A stretch of 64,000 bases of DNA from Dipetalonema caudispina. Lineage: Eukaryota > Nematoda > Chromadorea > Rhabditida > Onchocercidae. The translations under genes were made by a program, and so were the position numbers. The stretch covers positions 1 to 64,000 of the forward strand of contig JABVXV010000117.1 in the NCBI GenBank assembly GCA_013365325.1, in the 5' to 3' direction. The notes beneath the pieces were generated by a model. That model saw only the letters and a program-made list of their open reading frames with translations. It had not been told where the DNA came from and did not search any database. Positions 53,001-64,000 of this stretch are shown in pieces; position 1 is the stretch's first letter, and the number at the start of each line of letters is the position of its first letter.

Positions 53001-56000
53001 AAGTTAATGTAAACTACCTCTATAGGTACCTATCAAACTACTGCTATCATTTTGGAGAATTTTTCCTCAATCTTTTTTTACATTCCAATACCCCACTTTG
53101 TATTTATTTCAACTGCCAATTAGTGTAGCTTTACTTCAATCTGCGATACTTCTGGACTATGTTGAAATTTGCTGTTGGTCTATGGGCTATCGATTTGTAC
53201 GGCTCAAGATATAATGATATGTCCAGATTTCGGTAAAAATTTTCGATTTAATTTTTTATTTACCTCATCATTCGATACATTAACCAGATTAGGCAAATAA
53301 TTTATCTTCATTAAAATTCACTTAAACATTACAAAAGTATTTAGTGTAATACTTATTGTCTTTTCGAAGTAAGTAACATACATGCTCAGATAAAATTTAT
53401 TTCTACTCAAATTTAATTAGCAACAAAATTTCCCTTGGAAAAATCTTTGCTATGTTAATCATTATGGGAAGACGTTTCAAAAAAAAAAACTCGTTTATCT
53501 TTGATATGTCATCGAAATTAGAAAATTCGATCGGTGTTTTATTGTTATTAAATTTACCCGATGAAGATCACAAAACCCAATCAGTAAAGAATTAATTTTA
53601 AATCACTGTTTTTCGTAATTTTGCATTCATTTGTGAGTTTTATTCGTGTAAGAAAAGAAAAAAAGAATTAAAGGGAATTTTCTGCCCCAAAGATTTCTAT
53701 TATTTTCATCAAATTAATAAGCTTTTCTAAGTGGCGTGAATTTCTTTGTGCTTTGATATTTGTTAGATGGAACTTGAACACTAAAATATTCAAATAAGTT
53801 ATAGAAATCTGTTTATTCTTTATATGAGATATAACATTAATTTAGTGCGCATATTTATACTATACATTCTAACTTATTTTCAAAAGAAAATAGTTATTGA
53901 TCACTTAAGAAATGATACGATGGAATAATTATCAGATAGTCTGATATATCTGATCATTTTGCAGTTCTTTCAGAAATTTCAACTGGGAATGTGTAGAGAG
54001 AGAAGGAGAGAGAGAAGCATAAATTTGCATAGTAACTGAGAAAGTTTATTGTTGCTTCATGGAATGAGCATGAATTCGATTGCAATAAGATTGACGGGAT
54101 GATTTAAACAGATGGATGAATTACTACTGACTTCTACCGTTATCTAAGTATCTAATCTTTTGATTTTACTGGTTGCTCACAACATCTATCCATCGATATA
54201 CAATGAAATATTAGTAAATAATGCAGAATTGATACCTGTTATAACATCCAAATAAGAATATCGGCCAGTTATGGATTAAAAAAATTCCCTTAAAAAATGA
54301 GAGACTGTTGGTACATACATCATTAGAAATGATTACTTCTGGTAAGCAAAGTAAACAACTAGAAGTGATGCAATTCAAAAGTTAATTTAAAACGATATCA
54401 AAATTACTATTGAAATTTTCCTTGTTAAAATTAGATCATTAATTATTTTAGCCAAGAAACTTTGGATCGACTACTGAGCCTTTTCTCTTGTTCCCAGTTA
54501 TTCTATCACCAGAATTTCGTTAATTTCAAAGTTGAAAAATTCAATAATGTATGTAAGATGTGGGTGGTGCGAAATGATAAACTCTGTGCCTTGGCGTACC
54601 CCCGCACCGCTAGAGTTTGTCTTGATTGGGTCTTGCAAACGCTATCCTTGTTGATCAATATAAACATTATGTAATGCTAAGCAGATAAGTACCAATGATA
54701 TAAGCTAAAAAAAGTGTAAGTAAAGTTTGGGTAATTTTAGTCTTTCTTTGAAAAAATTTAATTTCCAAATTATGAAATTCTTATGAATGATCGAACTTTG
54801 GGAGCATCTTTTTTGTGGTTTCATTCTGAAACGTATAATATTCAAATTTTTATTGCAACATTTTGAAAATTGGCCCAACAGTTCATGCTTCGTCTCTTCA
54901 TCGAGAAATAGCAGTAAAAAGCTACTTTAGCCAGCTTTTATCTTTTTTATATATGTGGCTAAAAGTTGATTTTAACTTAGCATCTCAAGCATATCTTGTG
55001 AACATTTCTTATTTAAATTTCACTTTCTTCGATAGAACGTTAAAAACAATGATCCTAGTGACATAATGAGCCAGGCGATCTCTACGACGCTCCAAAATAG
55101 GTTCAATCTTCATTACCACTCCAGTTTCACCACAAGCTAAAGGTCATGTATAGTAAGTGAATGACTGTAGCATGGCAATTTGTATCTCAGCAAATGTCAA
55201 AGTTCTTTTTCCAAATATATGAAGTAATACCATATGGTCATTAAAAATTTGAATATATTCATTTACAGTAAGAAGTGTTAAATTTGCTTCTCATGAAGAT
55301 GGTTGAATTTTTTGAGTTCTTATCATTTTCAGTGAAAGCGCTCCAAGTTCATCTGTATGTCGTGTATCGTGCACACAACGAGATTCTTCTACGCGCTTGC
55401 AAGAAGCTACCACATCTTCGAGAGTGATTGCTGCACTACCCGGAAGTTCAGCAACTTTACAACCAAACAGTAAGCATCGTGAGACTACATTCGGCATCGA
55501 TGAAGATTGTTGGCGATCCAATAGTGCTGCCATGCTTACGAATGGGAAAGCGCAATTAGTTCGTTTCTTTTCTATTAATTTTAAACTTGAAAGTAATTTG
55601 TATGATGGTTATGATTATATTCCACTGCTCGTACATATCATTGAATTTACGCAACCAATTTATTATTTTGTGTTTTTAATGTTCCAAAAAAGATTTTGCA
55701 CTTCCTTTCTTGAAAAGGATAACAAGGAAGTATTCCTTAATCTTCAGTAGCATTTGTTTCGGGAAATTAAATAGCAGCAAAAATTCGCACGAGTCCCAAA
55801 ATACTAGAAATATAAATTTATGTGTATCAGTGATAAATGAATAAAGGGAACTATGAAAAGAGCGATAGTTGTGCAGGATAAGAAGAAAGTATCCCTGTTT
55901 TTCTAAATTGTTAAACTGCTACTCTTTCAAATATTACCGATCTATGAGACCTTCAGTTCTAGTACTTGTCCTCTTTTGTATAGTATCACTGTCGCTATAT

Positions 56001-59000
56001 ATCAAACGAATGTGATTCCGAACACCGATTTGAAGTAAATGATAGCATCACTGCGCCACTTCTTTTCCAATAAATTGATTAGGAAACAAGAAAAGAGTGA
56101 AAAGACATAGCGACATTAATTAAATTCACAGCAATTTCTAATTCCTCAAAAATTTCTGTCAAATTCATTCCAGTCAATAAAACAATGGAGAATTAGAAAT
56201 TAAAATTCATGTTCATGTAGGAATTAAGGAACAATATCAAATTTTCATTAAATTTTTAGTTTCTTTCTTTTTTCTGTAGACTCACTGTGAGATTTGAATG
56301 TGGGGAAGAATGCATATTTCATTAACCTCAGATGTACCTGAATAAATTCGAATTCTACTTTGGCAACTGTTTTCTCTTTATTAGCTAATTATCGATGAGC
56401 AGATACTACTTATTTTATCTTTTTCATCCAATAATTAATCCAAGGAAAAGTCCGATTTCGAAAGTTTGTCATTATCAGGCTAGTGGATCATCCTTGACTA
56501 CAACGACTTCAGCTGCAGCAACCATTCATCGTCTGAGTGGTACTAACGGTCATCAAAGTGTATGTCGCAAGAGCACTAATAGCACATCAAATACATCAGT
56601 TTCAAACGGTTTTGCTAGCGGTTCAACTGTAAACCGATTTGTTCCAAATGGTTCCGTTGCCGGATCACCGCTTCGTGGCCATTCACCGCGTACTGTATCA
56701 AATGGTAAATTACAAAATGGTGGATCCCCGCGATCATCACTTGCTAGGTAAGAGTACTTACAGTGTCCTTCGATTGTAATTGATTGTTTCATCTTAATGT
56801 TGCGTTACAACAAAAGAACTTCAATTCGAAATTCTGCTCAAAAGAAACACAAAGCATATTAGTTCATCTGGAAAGTGTCAGTGCTATTGCTGTACTATTG
56901 CACGCATACTCGAATTAATTAAAAGCTTAATTATCTTAATTAATCAATTTGTAATCTTTATTGTTACTGTAACAATAAATGTACACAATACAAATTAACA
57001 TATAACGATTCAAGTTTTTGATTTGAACTTTTTTTATAATACGACTTCTCGTTGCAGTTTTTTTTTTTCGTCTTTTCTTTATGCTTATTTCAGTTATTCA
57101 TCATACGGTTCAGTAGTAAACCAAACCCAAACTAACGGATACAGTCCAACATATATCAGGCGATCACCTCGCCAGGTTAGCTTTGCACTGCAACTTTTTA
57201 TGTTAAAAGACATTATTAATTATTATTGGGCTAGCATTGTTAGTGCTAATGATTTCTGATTAAATCCTTTCTACTCTATTCTTGATAAAGATTTTTTGTT
57301 TTTTATAATGGATGATAGTAGTTGGTTGAAATGTCTAGGAAGTTCTAAATTTATGTTGAAGTAAACACAAATTACATGAAATAAATTAGGGTAGGTAAGA
57401 GATTTTTGAATCAGTTTAAAAATGTAAAACTGAAAGAATAAATTGATTTGTTTTCAGTCATCATCCCCGATCAGTGAGGACTGCTTAGTGGTAATCCGTA
57501 TGCGAGCAGACGCCCAAGGCCGATATGGCTTCAACGTGAAAGGTGGTGCCGATCAAAATTACCCCGTTATTGTAAGTCGAGTAGCACCTGGTAGCTCTGC
57601 CGATAAATGTAATCCTAGGCTAAATGAAGGGGATCAGGTATATTTTTTAAATTTTATTAAATTGAGATTGTTTCAGTTTATTTCTAAAGACAATCATGCT
57701 GTGCTTATGTTTTTGTAAAACCTATTATCATAACATTCGAATGAATGATTCGATTAGATCAATAAATTTGTGTGCCGAAGTTAGCAACTTTAGTTGATGC
57801 TTTTTTGTTAATTACTTATAGGTTTCGCTAATTAGTTGGCTTACAGGTTTTACTAATTAATGGTATGGATGTATCTTCGATGCCACACGAAAAAGTTGTT
57901 CGATTCATTCGTGCTACACGTGATTCACCCAAAGGAGAATTGGTACTGACAATCAGGCCGAATGGTACACTTTGTTAGACTATAAGAATCAAACATCTCA
58001 TTTGAACTAATTGAATTGGAAAGTCACTTCATCTTGAAATTATAGTTTATCGGTGCGGTGAGGATGTCGAGGAATCAGATGCACAACATTTACCTGAAGT
58101 ACCTCACGTAGCTGATACTGTGCCACGTTCTGATAAGCTATCACAATCTCTTATCATGCTCAAAGAATCCCTTTCATCTGGAAAAATTATCACACAGTTC
58201 GAGGTTAGTTGTGAAAATTTTGATTTTCGATCAATTGCTTATCAGCTTGTCGTTTGAAATTTAAAAAGGGAGAGTAGAATTTTTTTTTGTCGCTATCCAA
58301 TCAATTTAAGCTTCGTGTGTCCTGTTGAGTAGGAAAAAAAAACTTTGGGAACTTCTATTTGACTATTCATAACTTTAAAATTTTAGGGAAAGTTTTAAAA
58401 TGGAGGACCAAATAAGTTTATCTGAAAATAGAATTCATATGTGATCGCATTAGGGAACGAATTTTAATTTCAAAATTTGACATGAAGCAAAAGGGAAGTA
58501 TGCATATCTTATCATTTGCTGAAGAAGAAAAAATTTTTCTTGTATTATAGCAGCTATATCGGAAAAAGCCGGGTTTGGCCATGGAAGACTGTAAGCTATC
58601 ATTGAATGTTAATAAAAATCGTTATCGCGATGTATGCCCTTATGATAGTACCCGCGTTAAAATAAGCGCACCTTCTGGTGATTATATCAATGCATCTTTT
58701 GTTAACGTAAGCATTTCATTTATTTTAATGTCTCATTTAATAATCTTCTCTTCATCATTTCAAACTATCTTTACCTTTCATTTCAAAAATTGAGCAATTT
58801 TAAATTTAAAATAACGAATTGTATGGGAATCAAATTGTGATTAATAAATTTCATGAAATCTTTTAGATGATACATACAGAAAAAGAATTTTCTTCTGCAG
58901 CAATCAAAACTTAATAAAATCAATCAGATACTAATAGTGTATCAGTGTAATATTAAATAAGTGTACTGTATTGCAGATGGAAATTCCCTCCAGTGGTATT

Positions 59001-60461
59001 GTGAATCGATATATAGCAGCTCAGGGACCACTTGCGCATACATCCGGTGATTTCTGGTATATGGTATGGGAACAGTTGTGTACAACGATTGTCATGTTGA
59101 CTACTACCATCGAACGAGGTCGGATTAAATGCCATCAATACTGGCCTAGGCTTTATGAAAATCATGATTATGGCCGGTTGCAAATTTCCTGTATTGGTGA
59201 ACGAGAAACTGCCAATTGTGTTTATCGCGAAATATCAATTCAGGATATGATGGTAAGGGCCTACAATGATTCTAACCCAAGTTCAGTCCTTTCTTAGTCT
59301 AATTTACTAAGCAACTAAAGAAAATTTTGACTACTTTACGACAAACACTGTTTTATTTCAATCAGTTCAAAAATTTGCAGACAAAAGAAGAGAGACGGGT
59401 AAGCCAAATGCAATACACGGCATGGCCAGATCATGGTGTGCCAGATGATCCGAAACATTTTATCGAATTCGTCGATGAGGTCGGTTATGATTTCGACCTT
59501 ATGTCTCTCTGTAGAGAATATATTCATAATTAGATAATATTTCTCTCTCGAAATGTCATTTAAATATCTTTTGATTTTTTACTCTTATATTTAAAGTCTC
59601 AAAAAAAACTTAAGAAATTTAGGTTCGACGTGCACGAGCAGGTTCAGTAGATCCAATCGTTGTGCACTGCAGTGCAGGAATCGGACGAACTGGTGTGCTA
59701 ATCCTGATGGAAACAGCTGCTTGTCTAGTGGAAGGTAATGAACCGGTGTATCCCCTAGATATTGTTAGGACAATGCGTGATCAACGGGCTATGCTTATAC
59801 AAACACCGGTATCGCTTTTCTTCTCATCTTCAAATTCCTTTAGATTTTTGGATTGGAAAACTCTTTGCTAATTGAAAAAACTAAAAAAATACTAATTGGA
59901 ACAATATGGACCATTTTGAGCAGATGTCCGGAATTCAAATATCACATCAAATGTTAACTTAATTAAAGCACTAATTTGTTTGCAAAACTTATCAAGTGAA
60001 AGATTTAAATTCCATATCAAAATCTTGTTTCACAAAAATTGAGTAAATTATATAACGAGTCGAATTGAAATTAGTATTTGCAAAAATTCAACTGGTTAAT
60101 CCATCAGTGATATCCACTTGAAATAATAAGACGGTTTATTTTAATATTTATGGTAACATACTCCAAAACACTGAAAAATATTCACAACAAATAAGAAATG
60201 GAGCAGTAGTAAACAGTAGAATTTGTATCGATGAAATCAAGCATCATTCGCTTAACAGTATTCAATAATTAACTAATGAAGAACTTGTAATTGGACGAAA
60301 AGTCCATAAAGTATCATCATATGGTTTTAATAACAAATATTTATTAATTAATAGACAGTAAATTTTAGGGTCAATATACATTTGTATGCGAATGCATTTT
60401 GCGTGCTTATCACGATGGTTTAATTAGGCCATTAGCAGAATACTGCATACGATCTTCCTGA
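33760..60461 (+). CDS. ptp-1: FERM-PDZ non-receptor tyrosine phosphatase (PTPN3/PTPN4 family)
   Basis: Twenty-three exons, phases all closing, 1174 residues: 33760-33899, 38706-38856, 39710-39829, 40010-40052, 40288-40363, 40572-40669, 40848-41056, 41283-41444, 41702-41862, 45324-45392, 45657-45767, 46459-46800, 55333-55558, 56479-56747, 57094-57175, 57458-57637, 57847-57964, 58046-58203, 58551-58706, 58977-59252, 59381-59479, 59623-59808, 60369-60461. FERM domain with its three lobes ([80 protein letters not shown]). Then a long Ser/Thr/Asn-rich linker, a PDZ domain ([12 protein letters not shown]), and the phosphatase: [38 protein letters not shown] with the catalytic Cys and Arg, and [14 protein letters not shown]. 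It dephosphorylates phosphotyrosine at the cell cortex. The first exon is the least certain; a Met at 38719 in exon 2 matches the usual family N-terminus. Introns reach 8.5 kb. Confidence 0.92.
33900..38705. other. 4.8-kb first intron of the phosphatase gene
   Basis: No coding exon seen. It holds trinucleotide-rich DNA near 35535-35590, an ATCC run near 35993-36008, GAT/ATC and GTC stretches near 36290-36510, and a pure T run near 37559-37584. Its length next to a possible internal start at 38719 would fit enhancers or an alternative promoter, but no element can be named. Confidence 0.5.
37559..37584. repeat. poly-T tract
   Basis: About 25 consecutive T in the first phosphatase intron. It could be the A-tail of an inserted retrosequence on the other strand or simple slippage; no flanking element is recognisable. 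Confidence 0.8.
39413..39463. repeat. 15-bp perfect inverted repeat with 21-base loop
   Basis: GATGGGAATCTGAAG (39413-39427) and its exact reverse complement (39449-39463). Intronic, between phosphatase exons 2 and 3. The arms are less AT-rich than the surroundings. Confidence 0.8.
43389..43435. repeat. 47-base hairpin: 21-bp perfect arms, 5-base loop
   Basis: Left arm 43389-43409 begins AATAACTATATGATTTCC; right arm 43415-43435 is its exact reverse complement; loop CGATA. Lies in the phosphatase intron 41863-45323, with no similar sequence noticed elsewhere in the window. Confidence 0.88.
44781..44810. repeat. 13-bp perfect inverted repeat, 4-base loop
   Basis: ATCATTATTCAAA and its reverse complement around TATT. 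It begins a stretch to about 44880 that is dense in GATAAT and ATTATC, so several alternative foldbacks are possible. Confidence 0.7.
47389..47423. repeat. 15-bp inverted repeat, 5-base loop
   Basis: AGTTTATTCTAACTT and AAGTTAGAATAAGCT pair over 15 positions with one G-T pair around TTAGG. Intronic in the phosphatase gene. Confidence 0.75.
50018..50056. repeat. (CT)n microsatellite
   Basis: A run of C followed by CT units and CTCC variants, in the longest phosphatase intron. Confidence 0.9.
50523..50562. repeat. (CT)n microsatellite
   Basis: TCTC units with GT and TTT interruptions, ending in CTCAG that resembles an acceptor; no exon follows it. Confidence 0.85.
52668..52738. repeat. (TG)n/(TATG)n with a central (TA)n
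   Basis: Alternating purine-pyrimidine tract of about 70 bases. The open frames on both strands here (Cys/Val- and His/Thr-rich) are produced by the repeat. Confidence 0.9.
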
Positions 60462-61894
60462 TGGCAGCACATTAACATTATTATTATTATTATTGTGAGA
60501 TAATGCTGATCTGTCTGCTGTACATCTGCATGCTTTATTTGTGAGAGCATGCAAGAATTATACTGTTAGATCAAGTTGTAGCTGAATTTAAATGTTTATT
60601 TTTTAATTTTGTTGAATTTCAAGTTCTATAATAAGGCTATGGTTGAAATTAGACCAAACACTATGTTAAAAAAACTTCATCTTCATCAGATTTTCAGCTT
60701 TTTTTTTTATCATATTGTCAATTATTTGTTTGCCAAATGTACTTGTTTTAAATCACAATTGTAAGAACACTACGCAAATTACTGATACTCCTTCCTATCC
60801 TATTCATAACGAATACATTTGATGATTCATTTCTGAAGTCATTATAGTGCTAGCTCCATATCAGTAGTTCATCCCATCATTCTTGAAAAGTTTCTCTGAA
60901 AAAGATTCAGTAAGGAAGATTTTCGTGATCAGAATTTTAAATGTAGTTAAACGTGTATAAAATTTCTTATGCCAGTAGCGTTCAACCTTGGAGATCTTGT
61001 GGCTTTCTTTCTTCGAAGTGTATGATAAACACATGGATTTCCTAAGAATTAAACCTAAAAGAGAATTCAAAAGTGAAAACGGTACTGAAGAATTGTTAAA
61101 AAGATTTGGGAAGGATGTAATGGAACATTTCCCAGAAATTTATCTTGACCTACATGAACTTAGCTGTTATACATGTCTACCCGGGTCAATTACACTCATT
61201 CAGCGGGATGTGTATCCATCGTGAAACGTTCACTTGTAATGTACAGTACTCAATTTGTGGACGAATATTATCAAGTACTTGAACAATAGAAAGAACAAAG
61301 CCATAAATATTCGTTAGAATTTTTTTTCAATGAGCAGAGACTGAATTCTTCAGAAAAAGCGAAAATACTCAAATTCGATCAAGTCCTCTTCGATTTTCCG
61401 TCCTTTGCTTAGAGGAGTCAAAAACTGGGTAATGCAAGAAAATAAAAAGGAGAGATTTTTCTTTAAAGGTCAGTTGTCAACCTCTCTACAACCGGACCTT
61501 TATGAAGCAAAGCACCCCCCACTCATTTCATACATGATTGGATATTAAAAGTCACGACCTATCGTGATTAAGCATGGATAAGAAAGATACCGTGAATTTT
61601 CGATCTTGCAAAAAGTGTAAAACATTCCCAGTATGATATCTTTACCTCATTTTCTTTCATCGCAAACTTATAATATGTCCATATAGCCTTTCAGTTTGAA
61701 TAGGAAAAGCTATTAATTAATGTTAAATACACAGGCAAAGGCACAGGAAACAAGCCTCGCCAGCATCATACAGTATCACCTATTCGTTTAAAATATAAAA
61801 CGATAAGTATCACGCACAATTATAGATGTTACAGATAACTGGTGATAGATGATTATCAACGTACAAATATGTGACATCACAAAATTCGTTTCTA

Positions 61895-61928
<34 letters not shown>

Positions 61929-62120
61929 TACTAAAAAACAGCATGTACAAAACTGTTGCAACATGAAAGAACAGTTAAAAATAAATATTAACGATGGGTG
62001 ATCGAGCTTTGTTCTGCTTCTATCAAAGCAGAAACACTCAATTTCTAAACAAAAAACTGACAATTTTAGTGATAACTCGAAAACGCCAACAGAATCTGAT
62101 AAGACAACGTAACGAATGAA
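60462..62120. other. 1.7-kb tail-to-tail intergenic region
   Basis: Holds the 3' UTRs of the phosphatase and UNC-51 genes. An ATT repeat lies just after the phosphatase stop (60477-60494), a plus-strand open frame at 60988-61224 is described in the findings, and a poly-A run at about 61897-61925 lies downstream of the UNC-51 stop. No clear AATAAA was found for either gene. Confidence 0.5.
61897..61925. repeat. poly-A tract (about 29 bases)
   Basis: Long pure A run between two convergent genes. It could mark the tail of an old reverse-transcribed insertion, but no target-site duplication or upstream element is evident. Confidence 0.8.
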
Positions 62121-64000
62121 CTATGCTGTACTGATCGCTTGCACCAACCCCTGCTTTTCCAGTATTCTAAGGCGCTTCTCCACTGCATTCTTATATTTCG
62201 AAAGAACTAGTTTGTCTGCTTCACTCGATACTTGCTCTGACAATGTATGCAGCATCATGTAAGCCGTCTGGTACCTGAAAAAAGAAGATATGTGAGAAGC
62301 GCAAATATTCTCCTAATCACTGTTCTTCATTGCTATTAATTCTCGTTTCATCATTTTCATTCCTGAACAGAAATTTATGAATCGTGTCATGAGTTAAGTA
62401 TTTTAGATCAGCCAAATCAATGAATAATTGATGTTTTATTTCCCTATGGTGTCCTTTCACTGTTCAAAAACCAAAACAATGGAAACAATAAAACTAGTAG
62501 TATAAGGTGCAGAAAAGTGATATATTACATAAGTACCGTTGAGAGCAAAGGTGTGGATTGCCAAAAAGTTCATCCAAAGCAGCACTTTGACAAAGCTGGA
62601 TGGCATGTTTATACATAATTCGCTCGGCCGATATTACTGCCATAGCAGGATCTGGACCTGGCAATCCAAGGGACGCTAACTCCTGGGATCGTATCTGAAA
62701 AGCCATTGCAATGCTACCCGCGAAATTTAACTTAGACACTTCATAACAGGTGAAGTGATTATTGCCGAGAACTTGATCAGAACTCTCTAAAGTTTCAGTT
62801 GAAATCGAAAAAAAATTTTTTTTCAGAAAAATGGTGCTGAAAAATTTTATGAAAAGTCCCCTTTTGTCATGATATATCCTTTTTGGAAACAAAATAATAC
62901 AACTGAAATGAAGATAAACATTTCAAATTTGATATCAACAACCTCAATATTTACAGTTCCAGTTTAAATCACTTACAGGTTCCATATCTTTAAAAAATCA
63001 AACGAAGAATCGCTTGAAAGAAATGCTCACCAAACATTGATGGTATTTATCATTAAGCTGGTTTAGGACATGCTGTACAGCTGGCGATGGATGCAAGGTT
63101 TCTGATGCAACTTGTTTCTGAGCAAGAAGAAGAGCTGAAGAAAGCATATGAAGCGCTCGAACATATACAACTAGTTGCTCTGCTCGACGATATGCATCCG
63201 ATCGTTCTTTTTTCTACAACAAAATTTTAAGTGACATAATCTAATAAGCTCAATCAACCTAGAAATTTTAAGTGACACAGCTTAAGTAAAATGAAGCAGG
63301 AGTAAAATGGGCTAATACCTCAAAAACCCTACAATATTAGAAAAAAAATTTACCTTCCGTGGCGGCATAGAAAGGGATACAAGATTTCCCCTGTCTTCAG
63401 CAACATTAATAAGTGTCTCGACTAATTCAAGTACAAATCGCAACTTAGCTAGCACTTGGACATGTTCCGCCTGAAAATGGAGTACTTACCTGACATGAAA
63501 AACCAGATGAGAACTGGGTACAAAAAAAATTTCGAAATAATGCAAAAACGAGCAAATGTAAAAAAATGTAGCAAAAAACGAACGCCCATAAGAGTTTCTT
63601 GCTCCAGCGATGGTGGAATATCATTTAATGATGGAATAGCATTCTGATTGTTTGCTGCATTCGTATTTGACGTGTCTTGGGCGACTTGAGTGCCTGTACA
63701 GATTCCTTCATCTGCTGATTCGCTTTCCATAAGCTGCGAACGAGAGGATAAATCTATAATAAACAGAATAAGAGTTACTTATGGTAAAATAAATGCTAAC
63801 TATCAGTAAATGCTTAAACCCGTTAGACAACCTTAACATTAAAACAGTGTGCCATCGTTGTGAATTATCAGTTTGAGCATCCAGAAGACTGAACCTTCTG
63901 TAAGCTCGAACTTTTCAAATCACATTCTGATTTGGTAATCCTTGCTGGTAAAAGCATTAGTGTGGTTAAAAATAGTTTGAAAAACTTACTGGATGCAAAT
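62121..64000 (-). CDS. unc-51: UNC-51/ULK autophagy kinase, C-terminal part (partial)
   Basis: Six visible exons: 63990-64000 (truncated by the edge), 63584-63753, 63354-63470, 63031-63213, 62537-62694, 62121-62274, in phase to the TAG at 62121-62123. The kinase domain and most of the Ser-rich linker are off the window. What is visible is the conserved C-terminal helical domain that in ULK1 binds ATG13 and membranes: PPSLEQETLMG, VLAKLRFVLELVETLINVAE, AEQLVVYVRALHMLSSALLL, HPSPAVQHVLNQLNDKYHQC, ISAERIMYKHAIQLCQSAAL followed by DELF, and AVEKRLRILEKQ. ULK1 has EEMF/SAALDEMF-type and CIERRLSALL blocks in the same order. The protein starts autophagy and in worms is needed for axon growth. The call rests on this domain alone; ULK3-like proteins lack it. 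Confidence 0.88.

Larger units (their letters stand above)
46801..55332. other. 8.5-kb phosphatase intron
   Basis: Between the first and second linker exons. Flanking exons join in phase without anything between. It contains a hairpin (47389-47423), CT tracts (about 50018-50056 and 50523-50562), a TG/TA microsatellite (about 52668-52738), GGAA units near 52801-52820, and T runs near 51457-51472 and 52447-52460. A small skipped exon cannot be excluded by eye. Confidence 0.5.

Overview
The window is nuclear DNA of an animal and almost certainly of a nematode. It is AT-rich, coding capacity is split into short exons with GT-AG introns, several introns are long and full of microsatellites, and two genes have an acceptor-like TTTCAG/CCAG immediately before the ATG, as expected for spliced-leader trans-splicing. 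A compact SH2-tyrosine kinase of the kind expanded in nematodes fits this. I lean towards a filarial (clade III) worm from gene structure and base composition, but that is inference; there is no rRNA or mitochondrial marker here. Most exon coordinates below were joined by hand from splice sites and reading phase, and the phases close in every multi-exon model.

Left to right: (1) 1-740, two diverged inverted copies of a short open reading frame that point at each other. (2) Sepiapterin reductase, minus strand, 8 exons, 1155-3303. (3) 5.2 kb without a recognisable gene. (4) Two minus-strand genes spaced like a nematode operon: an unrecognised small gene (13343-14189) followed 403 bp later by an APPBP2-like TPR protein (8486-12939, 11 exons). 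(5) An SLC17A9-type vesicular transporter, minus strand, 9 exons, 17268-20537. (6) Head-to-head with it, an SH2-tyrosine kinase, plus strand, 10 exons, 22361-25145. (7) An intronless 278-residue gene of unknown function, minus strand, 26679-27515. (8) A 26.7-kb FERM-PDZ-tyrosine phosphatase (PTPN3/PTPN4 family, nematode ptp-1), plus strand, 23 exons, 33760-60461. (9) Tail-to-tail with it, the C-terminal part of the autophagy kinase UNC-51/ULK, minus strand, running off the right edge.

The genes do not form one pathway. Themes are pteridine/biogenic amine metabolism (sepiapterin reductase), vesicular nucleotide loading (SLC17A9-like), membrane trafficking or protein turnover (APPBP2-like), tyrosine phosphorylation and dephosphorylation (the kinase and the phosphatase), and autophagy/axon growth (UNC-51). 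The less explained parts are the inverted ORF pair at the left edge, the operon-leading gene with two competing acceptors, the GC-rich hairpin just before the transporter start, and several perfect hairpins inside phosphatase introns. I saw no tRNA, rRNA, spliced-leader RNA gene, CRISPR array or intact transposon.
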